Shown: positions 43,339-52,555 of the stretch, one piece after another
Numbering within the stretch: the stretch's first letter is position 1
How the letters are laid out: the number at the start of each line of letters is the position of its first letter
Assembly: GCA_004563195.1 (NCBI GenBank)
Contig: SFTJ01000033.1
Span: 14,359 to 78,358 of the forward strand
DNA: 64,000 bases
Source of the DNA: a bacterium
Lineage (GTDB): Bacteria; Bacteroidota; Bacteroidia; Bacteroidales; Muribaculaceae
Reading direction: 5' to 3'
The notes under the pieces: model-generated
What the model was told of the DNA's origin: nothing
The model's input: the letters and a program-made list of their open reading frames with translations, nothing else
Database searches by the model: none
Program-made: the position numbers and the translations under genes

Positions 43339-44289
43339 ATGACTACAAAGCATAAATATATCACATCGTTGGCTATGGTAGCGGCATTGGCGCTAAGTGT
43401 ATCGTCGTGCAAAACCGAAGATGTGCCATACACACCAGCCGAACCGGTTGCATCCGACAATATGGGCGTGTATTTTCCCAACACCAACGAAAGCCTGGTG
43501 ATGCGTGCTGAGGGCGACGAACCCGTAATCAATGTCACTCTGGCTCGCACCAACACCAAGGACGCCGCAACGGTGCCTATTGAAGTTGTCAGCAAAACCG
43601 ACAACATATCTTGCCCCACGCAAGTGGAATTTGCTGCCGGCGCTGCCGAAACCACTATCACGCTTAGTTACTCCGACCTTGAGACCACTCCGCGTTGCGA
43701 ATTGCTCATCGACTCAAGCTATGGCAACCCATATAAAATCAAGGACGGCTCGATGCGTTTCGGCCTCTCGGTCTACAAACTCAAGACCATCAGCGAGTCG
43801 ATAGATATTCAAGTGGAAAGCACTAATGCTCCCAACTACTTCGCCGGCGTTAAGGGCATGGCTATCTATCAGCTTGGTAACGACAACCGATTTATCTGGC
43901 GTAACTTCCTCGGCGCAGGATTCGACTTGCAATTCCGCATCGACGGCAATTTCGACCCCACCGATGTACATAATTGTTATGGCGCACTCACTCCGCTCAA
44001 TCACTATGCCGACGACGAATTCGGATGGTATCTTATGAACGAAGAGCAAGCTGCCAGCGACGAAAACGCCACCTATGCTACTTGGACGCCTGAAGGAAGT
44101 GGAACTTCGATTACCGACTATATCTATTTCTTCTATCCTTATGAAGGTTTCAACTATTTCTACATCGACTTTACAAAGTATGATTACGAAACCTCGGCAG
44201 GCACGGCATACTACTCGTATGGCACAATCAACAGCGCCATCATCGACGACGGCGATTATGTAAACTTCTATTACTATTTGTATTATTAA
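43339..44289 (+). CDS. Surface lipoprotein with Calx-beta-like N-terminus (locus 2)
   Basis: 316 residues with lipobox VSSC (Cys at about residue 24). Residues about 40-150 resemble a Calx-beta type domain (VINVTLARTNTKDAATVPIEV...). The C-terminal half is rich in Tyr, Asp and Phe (YIYFFYPYEGFNYFYIDF) and probably forms a beta-sandwich with aromatic binding surface. Position after susD suggests a SusE/F-like surface binding protein. I do not recognise an exact family, and no catalytic residues are evident. Confidence 0.78.
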   Translation: MTTKHKYITSLAMVAALALSVSSCKTEDVPYTPAEPVASDNMGVYFPNTNESLVMRAEGDEPVINVTLARTNTKDAATVPIEVVSKTDNISCPTQVEFAAGAAETTITLSYSDLETTPRCELLIDSSYGNPYKIKDGSMRFGLSVYKLKTISESIDIQVESTNAPNYFAGVKGMAIYQLGNDNRFIWRNFLGAGFDLQFRIDGNFDPTDVHNCYGALTPLNHYADDEFGWYLMNEEQAASDENATYATWTPEGSGTSITDYIYFFYPYEGFNYFYIDFTKYDYETSAGTAYYSYGTINSAIIDDGDYVNFYYYLYY

Positions 44290-44312
44290 TTAATCTTTTC
44301 AAATTCAGCCTT

Positions 44313-45068
44313 ATGACCAAGAGATTATTATCAGGCATAGCATATACATTAGTGGCAGTGGCTGCCATGTGCTTCACTTCGTGCAGCGACGACGAAGAGC
44401 CCGTAAAGACTCCTATAGCACTGCCTCAAGTGGCTGTAACAAACGCCACCCATAACAGCCTCACCTTCGAGTGGGCTCCCGTTAGCGGCGCTGTGCAATA
44501 TGGATATAAAGTCTACGACGCCCTCGATGAAATCGTGGCAGGCGGCGTAACCGAGAAAACTTCGGTAAGCATCAGCGATTTGAACTACCTCTCGAGCTAC
44601 ACCATTCAAGTGTGGGCCTATCCCACTCTCGAAGATGATGCTTCTACCGCTTCCGACAAAGCCGAACTCACCGTCACCACACCATTCTACACCGCGCTCA
44701 ACAATGCCGGCTCTCTCACCAGTGGTGTAATCAGCCAAACCTATTCTGCCACCATAGTTGAGACTCGCCAACAGCCCGACCGATTCGGCACTTTCGCCAT
44801 CAAGGGCTTCTACGGCGTTGAGGGTTACGACCTCGAGTTCACCGTCAATAGCGACAACACCATCACCGTCACCAATGGCACAATCGACGAGGCGTCGGGT
44901 TGGAAAAAGGTAGCTACCGGCTCCACCAATGCCCGTGTGAAGAATGGTCTGCTCATCGACGACAGCCGCTCTTCGTTCTCGCGAACCGACTTCACCGTCA
45001 CCTTCTATGCCAAGGGTACACGTGGCTCTAATGAAGGCTACGACACTTTCGTTTGGGAAGAAGAATAA
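44313..45068 (+). CDS. Surface lipoprotein with fibronectin type III-like domain (locus 2)
   Basis: 251 residues, lipobox FTSC (Cys at about residue 24). Residues about 35-120 read as a fibronectin III fold (LTFEWAPVSGAVQYGYKVY, YTIQVWAYP). Residues about 128-251 are a beta-rich domain ending TFVWEEE. It follows the previous lipoprotein by 23 bases. Such proteins accompany SusC/SusD systems as accessory glycan binders; that role is inferred from position. Confidence 0.8.
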   Translation: MTKRLLSGIAYTLVAVAAMCFTSCSDDEEPVKTPIALPQVAVTNATHNSLTFEWAPVSGAVQYGYKVYDALDEIVAGGVTEKTSVSISDLNYLSSYTIQVWAYPTLEDDASTASDKAELTVTTPFYTALNNAGSLTSGVISQTYSATIVETRQQPDRFGTFAIKGFYGVEGYDLEFTVNSDNTITVTNGTIDEASGWKKVATGSTNARVKNGLLIDDSRSSFSRTDFTVTFYAKGTRGSNEGYDTFVWEEE

Positions 45069-45104
45069 TAGATTAACAGCTTATATCTCAATGACTTTAG
45101 CCGG

Positions 45105-45133
45105 TAGGAACCGCATGTCACTCGCGGTTCCTA
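45105..45133 (+). terminator. 10-bp hairpin between locus 2 lipoprotein and secreted protein genes
   Basis: TAGGAACCGC (45105-45114), 9-base loop, GCGGTTCCTA (45124-45133). A weak CTTTT lies 20 bases on. It may end the five-gene transcript or attenuate it. Confidence 0.5.
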
Positions 45134-45219
45134 TAAGCGGAGCTTTTGCATATAACACTAACGATTGACCCTTTTTAATTACTTTATAAATAACCAATTA
45201 ATCAAAATTTTTTAAGCGT

Positions 45220-46242
45220 ATGAAAAAATTTACTTTAATCTTAGCATCTGCTTTGATAGCAACAGCTGCAAATGCTATTACCCTGTCTGATTTGGCAGGA
45301 ACTTATGTTTCTTCATTCTCAGGTTCGTATGTAGACGACTGGACATCAACAAGTGCCGACACATGGGGAACATGGAGCTCGGAAAGTGATGTGGTTATTA
45401 CCGTAAACGATGACAACACCATTACATTGAGTAACCTCGGTGGGACAGGAGTCGATTTTATAGGTACTGTAAATCTTGAGAAGAACACCATTACTATCTC
45501 TCCGGCTGCCGATGAAAACTACATTTATTGCGCCACACCTGCTGAATTTGGCACTGATGGCTATGGATATGGTTCTGCCGACATCACTGCCCCTATCGTG
45601 GCTACTATCGACGAAAATGGTGGCATAAGCCTCAATTATGTAGCTACATATAATGGATGGGTTTGCACCATCTATTCATCAGAAATATTGGCTAAGCTCG
45701 ATTGGCAAGTAACCGGTAATATGAACTTTTTTGAATATGATTCTACTGCCGAGGCTTATGGTGAGGAATCTGTAGTAACCAAGGCTGCTACTCTTCGTAA
45801 GTACACTGACGGTGGTGCTATCACTCGTGGTTGCCAATACGAACTTGTTAATACCGATTTGTGGCCAGATTACTTGCAATTCAATGTTGACGATGGCTTG
45901 GTTGACTTCGTAAATACTACAGATGGCTATTTCTATTGGTATTATATTAATGGCAGCACTAATTGCACTGCATTGTATGCTGCTGATTGGGGCGAATTTA
46001 AAGGCGATGCAGAAAGCGGTGAGTTGAGTATGGAATATTACGATTATCCCGACTATAATGACGAGAATAATTACACCTATGGTTTGTTTGAATTTACTTG
46101 GGGCACCACAGGCTTGAACTCTATCAAGACCGACAAGGTTGACGCCAATGCTCCTGCATTCGACATTATGGGTCGTGTAGTTAAGGATACCACCGTTCCG
46201 GGTATTTATATCCAAGGCGGCAAGAAGTTTATCGTTCGCTAA
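45220..46242 (+). CDS. Secreted protein with lipocalin-like start and C-terminal sorting tail
   Basis: 340 residues. Signal peptide MKKFTLILASALIATAANA, then a mature start ITLSDLAGTYVSS that resembles lipocalin-like beta-barrel domains. The middle part is rich in Tyr, Asp, Thr and Gly (residues about 150-290). The end, DIMGRVVKDTTVPGIYIQGGKKFIVR, has the G-R-V...PGIYI...K-F pattern of type IX secretion C-terminal domains, so the protein is probably displayed on the surface. Last gene of locus 2, separated by a hairpin and 151 bases. Family not recognised. Confidence 0.75.
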   Translation: MKKFTLILASALIATAANAITLSDLAGTYVSSFSGSYVDDWTSTSADTWGTWSSESDVVITVNDDNTITLSNLGGTGVDFIGTVNLEKNTITISPAADENYIYCATPAEFGTDGYGYGSADITAPIVATIDENGGISLNYVATYNGWVCTIYSSEILAKLDWQVTGNMNFFEYDSTAEAYGEESVVTKAATLRKYTDGGAITRGCQYELVNTDLWPDYLQFNVDDGLVDFVNTTDGYFYWYYINGSTNCTALYAADWGEFKGDAESGELSMEYYDYPDYNDENNYTYGLFEFTWGTTGLNSIKTDKVDANAPAFDIMGRVVKDTTVPGIYIQGGKKFIVR

Positions 46243-46265
46243 TCCTATATTTATAACTGAACCAA

Positions 46266-46306
46266 GCCCCGAGAGTGACCAATCATCATCCTCGGGGCGT
46301 TTTTTT
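46266..46306 (+). terminator. Intrinsic terminator ending SusC/SusD locus 2
   Basis: GCCCCGAG (46266-46273) pairs with CTCGGGGC (46291-46298), followed by GTTTTTTT. Confidence 0.92.
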
Positions 46307-46347
46307 CGAAATTATAAGAAAATGATTCGTATTTTGCCTACAATCAT

Positions 46348-46355
46348 TATCTTTG
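46348..46355 (+). promoter_or_regulatory. TAnnTTTG promoter element for the FabK/NMO-type gene
   Basis: TATCTTTG, 32 bases before the ATG at 46388. Confidence 0.55.
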
Positions 46356-46387
46356 CAATAACTACTTAATGATAAAAAAACTACGAT

Positions 46388-47344
46388 ATGGAGAACAGAA
46401 TAACACAACTATTCGGTATAGAATATCCCGTGATAGCGGGTGGTATGGTATGGTGCAGCGGATGGCGCTTGGCATCGGCAGTGAGCAATGCAGGTGGATT
46501 GGGACTACTCGGTGCAGGCAGTATGCACCCCGAGACGCTTGCCGAACACATCGATAAGATGAATGCGGCCACCACCAAGCCTTGGGGCGTGAATCTGCCA
46601 CTGATGTATCCCGAAATCGATCGCGTAATCGACCTTATAATCGAGAAAGGGGTGAAGATAGTGTTTACCTCGGCGGGAAGTCCCAAGAAATACACCGCGC
46701 GCTTTCACGAAGCGGGCATCAAGGTGGCTCATGTGGTGGCAAGCAGCAAGTTTGCAGTTAAATGTCAGGAAGCCGGCGTAGATGCCATAGTGGCTGAAGG
46801 ATTTGAAGCCGGCGGGCACAATGGCCGCGAGGAGATAACCACCATGGCGCTCATTCCGCAGATTCGCCAAGCCGTAACGCTGCCGCTGATTGCCGCCGGA
46901 GGCATAGCATCGGGTCAGGCCATGCTTGCCGCTATGGCTTTGGGCGCCGAGGGTGTGCAGATAGGCACCCTGTTTGCTGTGAGCGAGGAGAGTTCGGCAT
47001 CACTCGAGTTTAAGCAACTCTGCACCACGCTGGGCGACGATGGCACTATGCTTGCTCTGAAGAAAGTGTCGCCCACACGACTCATCAAAAACGCGCTCTA
47101 CATGCGCATAGCCGAAGCCGAGAGTCGCGGCGCTGAAGCCGATGAATTGCGCACCATCCTGGGCGCAAAGGCATCGAAGCGAGGCATCTTCGAAGGCGAT
47201 ATCGACAACGGTGAACTCGAGATAGGTCAAATAGTGTCGACCATAAAGGAAATACGCCCCGTGAGCGATATAATGGCTAAGCTTATCGATGAATATCGCA
47301 CCACCAAAGCCAATATTGCCGCTCTGAAGCAATACGATTTTTGA
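46388..47344 (+). CDS. Nitronate monooxygenase / FabK-type FMN enoyl-ACP reductase
   Basis: 318 residues, TIM-barrel FMN protein. The family pattern is clear: ITQLFGIEYPVIAGGM at the start, SNAGGLGLLGAGSM, then EGFEAGGHNG with the conserved His, IAAGGIASGQAM and GAEGVQIGTLFAVSEES. These flavoenzymes either oxidise nitronates or reduce enoyl-ACP in fatty-acid synthesis (FabK); the EAGGH motif occurs in both. Isolation from fab genes leaves the choice open. Own promoter; the genes to its right converge on it. Confidence 0.85.
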   Translation: MENRITQLFGIEYPVIAGGMVWCSGWRLASAVSNAGGLGLLGAGSMHPETLAEHIDKMNAATTKPWGVNLPLMYPEIDRVIDLIIEKGVKIVFTSAGSPKKYTARFHEAGIKVAHVVASSKFAVKCQEAGVDAIVAEGFEAGGHNGREEITTMALIPQIRQAVTLPLIAAGGIASGQAMLAAMALGAEGVQIGTLFAVSEESSASLEFKQLCTTLGDDGTMLALKKVSPTRLIKNALYMRIAEAESRGAEADELRTILGAKASKRGIFEGDIDNGELEIGQIVSTIKEIRPVSDIMAKLIDEYRTTKANIAALKQYDF

Positions 47345-47451
47345 TAATAAATGTCATAAGCCTATTATTCAGCTTTAGCAAGGCAAGTGCCGAGAAAGTC
47401 GTAGCGCTGTGCGGAAATGGGTGATGCAGCAAAAAGCTGAAGCTAAATCGA

Positions 47452-48066
47452 TTAAATCTCCACGCCAAGGGCGGCAAGCTCTTGGCGGAGTGGGGCAGCG
47501 CCGGTGAATGTGATGCCGTGTATTCCCACGGCTTCGGCTCCCACGGCATTCTCTTTGCGGTCGTCAACGAACACCGTTTCATCTGCTTCGATGCCGAAAC
47601 GCTGCAAGGCGCGGCGATAGATGGCGGCATCGGGCTTGAGCAAATGCTCTTCGCACGAGAGCACACGGTCTTCTATCAAATCGAATATCGCAAAACGCTG
47701 CATGGTGTCGTAGACCTTGGTCGACCAGTTGCTGAGTCCGAGCACGCGATAGCCGTGCTGCTTGAGTGCGATAAGCACCGAGCGCATATCGGGTATTTCG
47801 TTAGTCACAATCTCCTGAAAACGAGTGTCGAAGGCGTCGATGAGGTCGGCGCAGTGAGGATATTGCTGCTTATACATTGCTACATACTCGGCAAACGGGC
47901 GTTCGCCCTTGTCGAGGGCTTGATAGGTGTTGCTGTCGAGTACCAGACGCATAAATTCATCGAATGCCTCGTGATGAGGGTTCTCATCGCGAAGCATTGC
48001 GAAAAAGCGGTCGAAATCGTAATCGACAAGCACTTTGCCGAAGTCGAAAATTATGTTTTTTATCAT
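47452..48066 (-). CDS. HAD-superfamily phosphatase (YihX-like subfamily)
   Basis: 204 residues. Motif I is IFDFGKVLVD with nucleophile Asp8; as in YihX-type proteins, the usual second Asp of DxD is replaced by Gly. Motif II is in VLGLSNWS, the motif III Lys in HLLKPDAAIY, and motif IV in FVDDRKENAVGAEAVG. The cap is the small helical C1 type (residues about 16-85). Likely substrate class is sugar phosphates such as glucose 1-phosphate, from family knowledge. Its ATG overlaps the stop of the YccF gene by 4 bases, so it is the last gene of a three-gene operon. Confidence 0.88.
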   Translation of the reverse strand: MIKNIIFDFGKVLVDYDFDRFFAMLRDENPHHEAFDEFMRLVLDSNTYQALDKGERPFAEYVAMYKQQYPHCADLIDAFDTRFQEIVTNEIPDMRSVLIALKQHGYRVLGLSNWSTKVYDTMQRFAIFDLIEDRVLSCEEHLLKPDAAIYRRALQRFGIEADETVFVDDRKENAVGAEAVGIHGITFTGAAPLRQELAALGVEI

Positions 48067-48440
48067 ATTCCCAAGTCTACATTCTTACCGAACGGAGTGA
48101 GAGCAAGTCCTGCCATCTTGAAGTGCTGCTTGGCAAAAGGAATGCCTATGATGGTGATAAAGAGCAGCACACCGAAGCAGATGTGCGACAGCCATGCCCA
48201 AATGCCGCCGAAGATAAACCAAATGATGTTGAGAGGCACGCGCAAGCACCCTGTGGGCGAGTTGCCCTGAGTGACTTTTGAGCCGAAGGGCCACAAGCAC
48301 AGCAAGCCCAACTTAAAGGTTTGTATGGCAAAGGGTATGCCCACTATGGTCAATGCCATAGCCAAGCTGCCGCTGAAGTAACACATGGCCGACTCGATGC
48401 CGCCAAACAGCCACCATAGAAGATTTCCTATTATTTTCAT
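48063..48440 (-). CDS. YccF domain membrane protein
   Basis: 125 residues with two copies of the YccF repeat: GNLLWWLFGGIESAM...TIVGIPFAIQTFKL and LNIIWFIFGGIWAWL...TIIGIPFAKQHFKM, each followed by a PFG turn. Two paired hydrophobic hairpins place it in the inner membrane. Length is close to E. coli YccF (about 148). Function of the family is unknown. Middle gene of an operon: 33 bases after the lipoprotein gene and overlapping the HAD gene by 4 bases. Confidence 0.92.
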   Translation of the reverse strand: MKIIGNLLWWLFGGIESAMCYFSGSLAMALTIVGIPFAIQTFKLGLLCLWPFGSKVTQGNSPTGCLRVPLNIIWFIFGGIWAWLSHICFGVLLFITIIGIPFAKQHFKMAGLALTPFGKNVDLGI

Positions 48441-48473
48441 TGCAGTAATTAATCTATTGAGTTATTGAATGTG

Positions 48474-48971
48474 TTATTTTTCATTTTTGAGTAGTTCAGC
48501 CTTATCGATAACCACGAATATGGTGTCGACCACTCTACCGCCCCGGTTGGCATCGCCCATGTTGCTAAGCGGCTTGGCAAAGTTCTTGTCGAGAACCACC
48601 ACATCGTCGATAAAATAGTCGGTCTCACCGCGATTGGAGAACACATTCTTTGCGCCCCACACCTCGTGATAGCGCAGTTTAAGCTTCCAACCTTCCACCT
48701 GAGCCTGCTTCATCAGTTCGATGAGCTCTTGCTGGCGTTTATCGTCGGTTTTATCGTTATCGAAGCTGAACGAGAATGGTTCGCCGCTGGTGTTCATACC
48801 CGTTTGAGTCATATTCATTCGGCCTTCCCACGACTGCCATATCACGCCTTTTTGAGTAAATTCTATGAGATTGCCCACCTTCTCGCCCACCGAGTAGTTT
48901 TCCTTGCAACTTGTGCAGACAATCATCAGGGCAGCTGCCGAAGTGGCAATGTAATATCTAATTCGTTTCAT
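48474..48971 (-). CDS. Small lipoprotein of unknown function
   Basis: 165 residues. Signal with lipobox CTSC (Cys at about residue 22), then a soluble domain containing GNLIEFTQKGVIWQSWEGRM and ending TIFVVIDKAELLKNEK. Similar small lipoproteins are widespread in Bacteroidales but have no assigned role. It begins the operon with the YccF and HAD genes, with promoter element 49003-49010. It likely faces the periplasm. Confidence 0.82.
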   Translation of the reverse strand: MKRIRYYIATSAAALMIVCTSCKENYSVGEKVGNLIEFTQKGVIWQSWEGRMNMTQTGMNTSGEPFSFSFDNDKTDDKRQQELIELMKQAQVEGWKLKLRYHEVWGAKNVFSNRGETDYFIDDVVVLDKNFAKPLSNMGDANRGGRVVDTIFVVIDKAELLKNEK

Positions 48972-49002
48972 AGTCGATTGGTATTATTTTTTTGTTATAA
49001 CG

Positions 49003-49010
49003 CAAAATTA
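49003..49010 (-). promoter_or_regulatory. TAnnTTTG promoter element for the lipoprotein-YccF-HAD operon
   Basis: Minus strand TAATTTTG, 32 bases before the first ATG, with TTGG near the -33 position. Confidence 0.55.
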
Positions 49011-49114
49011 TACCAATTGCCTTCAAATGCCAAGATATTTGCAATATTTTAGCACGAAACACTAATTATTCGCCACTTGCAGCAGCAATGTGGCAACTGC
49101 CGTCACTTACTTCG

Positions 49115-49843
49115 TCATATCACAGGCAATGCCACCACTTGGCCGTTTTCGCCCACTTGGCGCATTACACCATTCTCTATGAGATAAAATTCGCCGTATA
49201 TTTTTTCCTCACCGTTGCACCCCATAAGGTAGGTTCCGTCGGGGAAGGCATAGAATCGGTGGCCATGGCGACTGTCGGGGATGGCAATATCGGTGAGCGC
49301 ATTGGGTGCGTCGGAGTCGGAATATTTAAACATATAGAAGTGCGGCACTATCTGCACCTCGGTCAGCCCCAGTCCGGGCACAAAACGCTTGTAGAATGGG
49401 TCGGTAATTTCTTCCGGCTCTTCGGGCATTGCATACACCACGCGGGCGCAGTTCATCGATCCTGCCGATATGCCCATCACCACACCTTTATAGCCTCGAA
49501 GGAGTTTGGCAAAGCCCAAGCGGCGCAGAAAACGGTTCTGCGAGGGCACATGGCCGCCTCCGAGAATAATAAAATCGCTCTCGGCAACCAATTGGCGGGC
49601 GTGACGCGCATTGCGGCTATCGAGGAGCGTGTAGCGCTCAAACTCAACCCCCACATCTTCAAAAGCTTGGCGCATGCAACCGCTGCAATGCTCGCTGAAA
49701 GCCACATCGTCGGGGTGAGTGGTGATGAAAATGCATCGCGAAGGCTGCTTTACCACGCGGCGTAGGTTGTTAAGAAAATCGTTGGCAGGATTGATTGCTC
49801 CATCCATCGATACACTTGGGCTGCTGGTTAAGATGTATATCAT
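49115..49843 (-). CDS. Peptidase E-like S51 family serine peptidase
   Basis: 242 residues from ATG 49843 (MIYILTSSPSVS). The nucleophile elbow GISAGSMN places Ser126 as the catalytic serine, preceded by the FIILGGGHVPSQN segment that is typical of peptidase E/cyanophycinase folds. Peptidase E cuts Asp-X dipeptides; sequences of this distance may have another preference. An upstream in-frame ATG at 49900 overlaps the promoter element 49898-49905 and is therefore rejected. Divergent from the ATP-grasp gene. Confidence 0.88.
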   Translation of the reverse strand: MIYILTSSPSVSMDGAINPANDFLNNLRRVVKQPSRCIFITTHPDDVAFSEHCSGCMRQAFEDVGVEFERYTLLDSRNARHARQLVAESDFIILGGGHVPSQNRFLRRLGFAKLLRGYKGVVMGISAGSMNCARVVYAMPEEPEEITDPFYKRFVPGLGLTEVQIVPHFYMFKYSDSDAPNALTDIAIPDSRHGHRFYAFPDGTYLMGCNGEEKIYGEFYLIENGVMRQVGENGQVVALPVI

Positions 49844-49897
49844 ACGCTTTCTTGCTACATTATAATAATTTGACAATTTATTCGGCTTTTTCGCTGC

Positions 49898-49905
49898 CAA
49901 AGTTA
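49898..49905 (-). promoter_or_regulatory. TAnnTTTG promoter element for the peptidase E-like gene
   Basis: Minus strand TAACTTTG, 55 bases before ATG 49843. It excludes the ATG at 49900. Confidence 0.6.
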
Positions 49906-49967
49906 CACTAATTCCATATTTTTTGCATTATTTTTGCCGATTATTTTACAAAATTAATAAAAATAAT

Positions 49968-49975
49968 TATTTTTG
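49968..49975 (+). promoter_or_regulatory. TAnnTTTG promoter element for the ATP-grasp gene
   Basis: TATTTTTG, 91 bases before ATG 50066, divergent from the peptidase E promoter. Confidence 0.45.
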
Positions 49976-50065
49976 CAATATCATTTACAAAATAACACAA
50001 AAGTGCCTTTTTGGTTTAAAAACTCAAACTGCAAAACCAAATAAATTGTCAAATAATCATAATCT

Positions 50066-51265
50066 ATGATGAACTTTATTTTCATATCGCCCAACTTCCC
50101 CGAGAAGTATTGGCTCTTCTGCGAAGAACTACGCAAAAACGGTGCGAGAGTATTAGGTATAGGCGATACTCCCTATGAGTCGCTCAGTCAAGACCTAAAG
50201 CGCGCCCTTACCGAGTATTACTACGTTGCCGACATGACGGTATATGAGAATATGTATAAAGCAGTGGGCTATTTTGCTTGGAAATATGGCAAAATCGATT
50301 GGCTGGAATCGAACAACGAGTTTTGGTTGGAAACCGACGCACGCTTGCGCACCGACTTCAATATCACTACCGGCATACGCACCGACCGCATCGACGCCAT
50401 CAAGGAGAAATCGGAGATGAAAAAATATTATGCCCAAGGCGGTATTCGCACTGCTCGTCAGATTAAAGGCAGCGAAGGTTTGGAGCGCGCTTTGGCATTT
50501 GCTTCGGAGGCCGGTTATCCTCTCTTTGCCAAGCCCGACGTGGGCGTGGGCGCAAGCGGCACTCACAAGATTGAAAGCGAGGAGATGCTTCGCGACATCT
50601 TCGCCAACGACCCGCATGTGGCCCAATATGTGATTGAAGAATTTGTAACCGGCGATATTTGCACCTACGACGCCGTAATCGATTCGCACGGCGAACCTCT
50701 TGCCGAGTCGATGTGCGTATGCCCGCCAAGCATCGCCGACATTGTGGAGAATAACCTTGAGTCGACCTACTATGTAGAGAAGCACATGTCGGAAAACCTG
50801 CGCTTCTGGGGCCGCAACACAGTGAAAGCCTTCGGCGTGACTTCGCGATTTGTGCACCTCGAATTTTTCCGCCTCAACAAACCGCATCGCGGACTCGGCG
50901 AGGTGGGCGACTTTGTGGCTCTCGAAGTGAATATGCGCCCCGGTGGCGGTTTCACTCCCGATATGATTAACTATGCCCACAGCATCTCGATGTTTAAGAT
51001 TTGGGCCGATATGGTGACTTTCGACCGCCGCACCACAGGTCAGGACGGTGTAGACCGATATTGCTTGTTTGCCGGCCGACGCAATAATGTGGAATATGTG
51101 CTATCGCGCGAGGAAGTACTTCGCCGCTACGGCAGCGCCATCAAGGAGAACCCCAACATCGCTCCTGCTTTGGCTCCCGCTATGGGCGACTATGCCTTCA
51201 TAGCCGTATTCGATGAGAAAGAACAACTCGACGCATTTAAGGCTGCCGTAACCGAGCGTCGCTAA
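50066..51265 (+). CDS. ATP-grasp domain protein (carboxylate-amine ligase type)
   Basis: 399 residues, cytosolic. An N-terminal Rossmann-like part (FIFISPNFPEKYW..., residues 1-110) is followed by an ATP-grasp fold with YPLFAKPDVGVGASGTHKI near 151-169 (ATP lysine and glycine loop), EEFVTGDICTYDAVID near 200 and the metal-binding LEVNMRPGGGF near 290. Such enzymes join a carboxylate to an amine or thiol through an acyl phosphate. The substrate is not predictable. A (damaged) esterase gene follows after 95 bases on the same strand, and the pair may form one pathway unit. Confidence 0.85.
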   Translation: MMNFIFISPNFPEKYWLFCEELRKNGARVLGIGDTPYESLSQDLKRALTEYYYVADMTVYENMYKAVGYFAWKYGKIDWLESNNEFWLETDARLRTDFNITTGIRTDRIDAIKEKSEMKKYYAQGGIRTARQIKGSEGLERALAFASEAGYPLFAKPDVGVGASGTHKIESEEMLRDIFANDPHVAQYVIEEFVTGDICTYDAVIDSHGEPLAESMCVCPPSIADIVENNLESTYYVEKHMSENLRFWGRNTVKAFGVTSRFVHLEFFRLNKPHRGLGEVGDFVALEVNMRPGGGFTPDMINYAHSISMFKIWADMVTFDRRTTGQDGVDRYCLFAGRRNNVEYVLSREEVLRRYGSAIKENPNIAPALAPAMGDYAFIAVFDEKEQLDAFKAAVTERR

Positions 51266-51360
51266 GCATCCCTTTCTACTTACATAATTATCTTACTCTT
51301 GTCAAATACCTGCCAAAAACGCTAACAACTTAACAATAACATAAGACAACAAGAACACTC

Positions 51361-52040
51361 ATGCACATAGAATATCACAAATGGTGGAGTCGCTACCTCA
51401 ATCGCGACATGGAATATAAAGTATTCGGTCACGACGGACAGGCTATGATAGCCTTTCCGTGCCAAGACGGCCGTTACTTCGACTGGGAAAACTATCACAT
51501 GATAGATGTGCTTGCGCCATTTATCGATGCAGGTCGCTTGCGCGTGATTTGCGTCGACTCCATCGACACCGAAACGTGGTCGAACAAAGGCAACTATTGC
51601 CCAATGTTCGCCAAAATCAGCAACAGATGTTTCTCACTGCAGGATGCTCAATGGGCGGTTTTCATGCTGCCAACTTCTTCTTCCGCCGCCCCGACATCTT
51701 CAACGGTATGTTGGCACTGAGCGGTCTCTATCATGCCAGCTATGGCTTCGATGGCTATGTCGACGACTTGGTGTATGCCAACTCGCCACAGGACTTCTTA
51801 CAGAATATGCCATCGCACCACCCTTGGATGGATCAGTACAGACGCAGCAAGATAGTGTTCTGCGTGGGTCAGGGCCGCTGGGAAGAAGATTTGCTTTGGA
51901 GCACGCGCCAAATGGACCGTATTCTCAAGGAAAAAGGCGTAAACAATGCGTGGTTCGACTATTGGGGATTCGATATCGACCACGACTGGCCATTTTGGCG
52001 CCGTCAGTTGCCTTATTTCCTCGGCCGACTGCTTGAATAA
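51361..52040 (+). pseudogene. Esterase-family alpha/beta-hydrolase, disrupted by a short deletion with frameshift
   Basis: The N-terminal part (frame of ATG 51361) is family-like from MHIEYHKWWSRYLNRDME to VDSIDTETWSNKGNY (about residue 79). From about 51600 the family sequence continues in another frame: LPNVRQNQQQMFLTAG, then the nucleophile elbow GCSMGG (Ser at 51648-51650), FHAANFFFRRPDIF and DIDHDWPFWRRQLPYFL to the TAA ending at 52040. Compared with intact relatives, about 20 residues between the two parts are missing. So either the gene is broken, with a loss of about 60 bases that is not a multiple of three, or the assembly is wrong here. Downstream terminator at 52059-52107 is intact. 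Confidence 0.8.
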
Positions 52041-52058
52041 TACGAATTTATACTTGAC

Positions 52059-52107
52059 AAATAAGCAGCAATCTACCCCATCGGGCAGTTTGCTGCTTAT
52101 TTTTTTG
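52059..52107 (+). terminator. Intrinsic terminator of the esterase gene
   Basis: AAATAAGCAGCAA (52059-52071) pairs with TTGCTGCTTATTT (52090-52102), with T run to 52107. Confidence 0.92.
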
Positions 52108-52283
52108 CGCCTCAAAACACTGAAAGAATTCGATATTTTATTCAGATTTATTGCTGTTACGATAATACCATTTCATTCACTCCTTTCTAATTATTTGCAA
52201 AAATTGGGTAAATCACAATAATTCTATACCTTGACGCACCTGCACGCAGAAACCTTTGGGGTATATTGCGGCGGGCGATAATT

Positions 52284-52387
52284 AAAGCGTTTACTTACGC
52301 TCCTTCTTGGCTTGTTGAAACCTGGAAAACTTCAATCTCAGTCAAGGATGAGGCAACGAGTGGATGCCTTGGGATAATATGTATAAT
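52284..52387 (+). repeat. Diverged direct repeat, copy 1
   Basis: It begins AAAGCGTTTACTTACGCTCC and ends ATATGTATAAT. It aligns over about 100 bases to 55323-55427 in the same orientation, roughly three quarters identical by eye. Similarity may reach about 60 bases further left. The rest of 52108-52555 holds a small CATAAGCG/CGCTTATG hairpin (52395-52424) and no gene. Confidence 0.7.
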
Positions 52388-52555
52388 CACCATTCATAAG
52401 CGTATCGATTAATATTCGCTTATGGAGAGTATTTTATATATCTGTAAACCAATTAGATATAAAATATACAAATGTACCACTTCTAAAAAAATGGCAGCCA
52501 TCGGAATTTTTGATACCAACTGGCTGCCTATACATTGAAACAAATATGACTGAGA

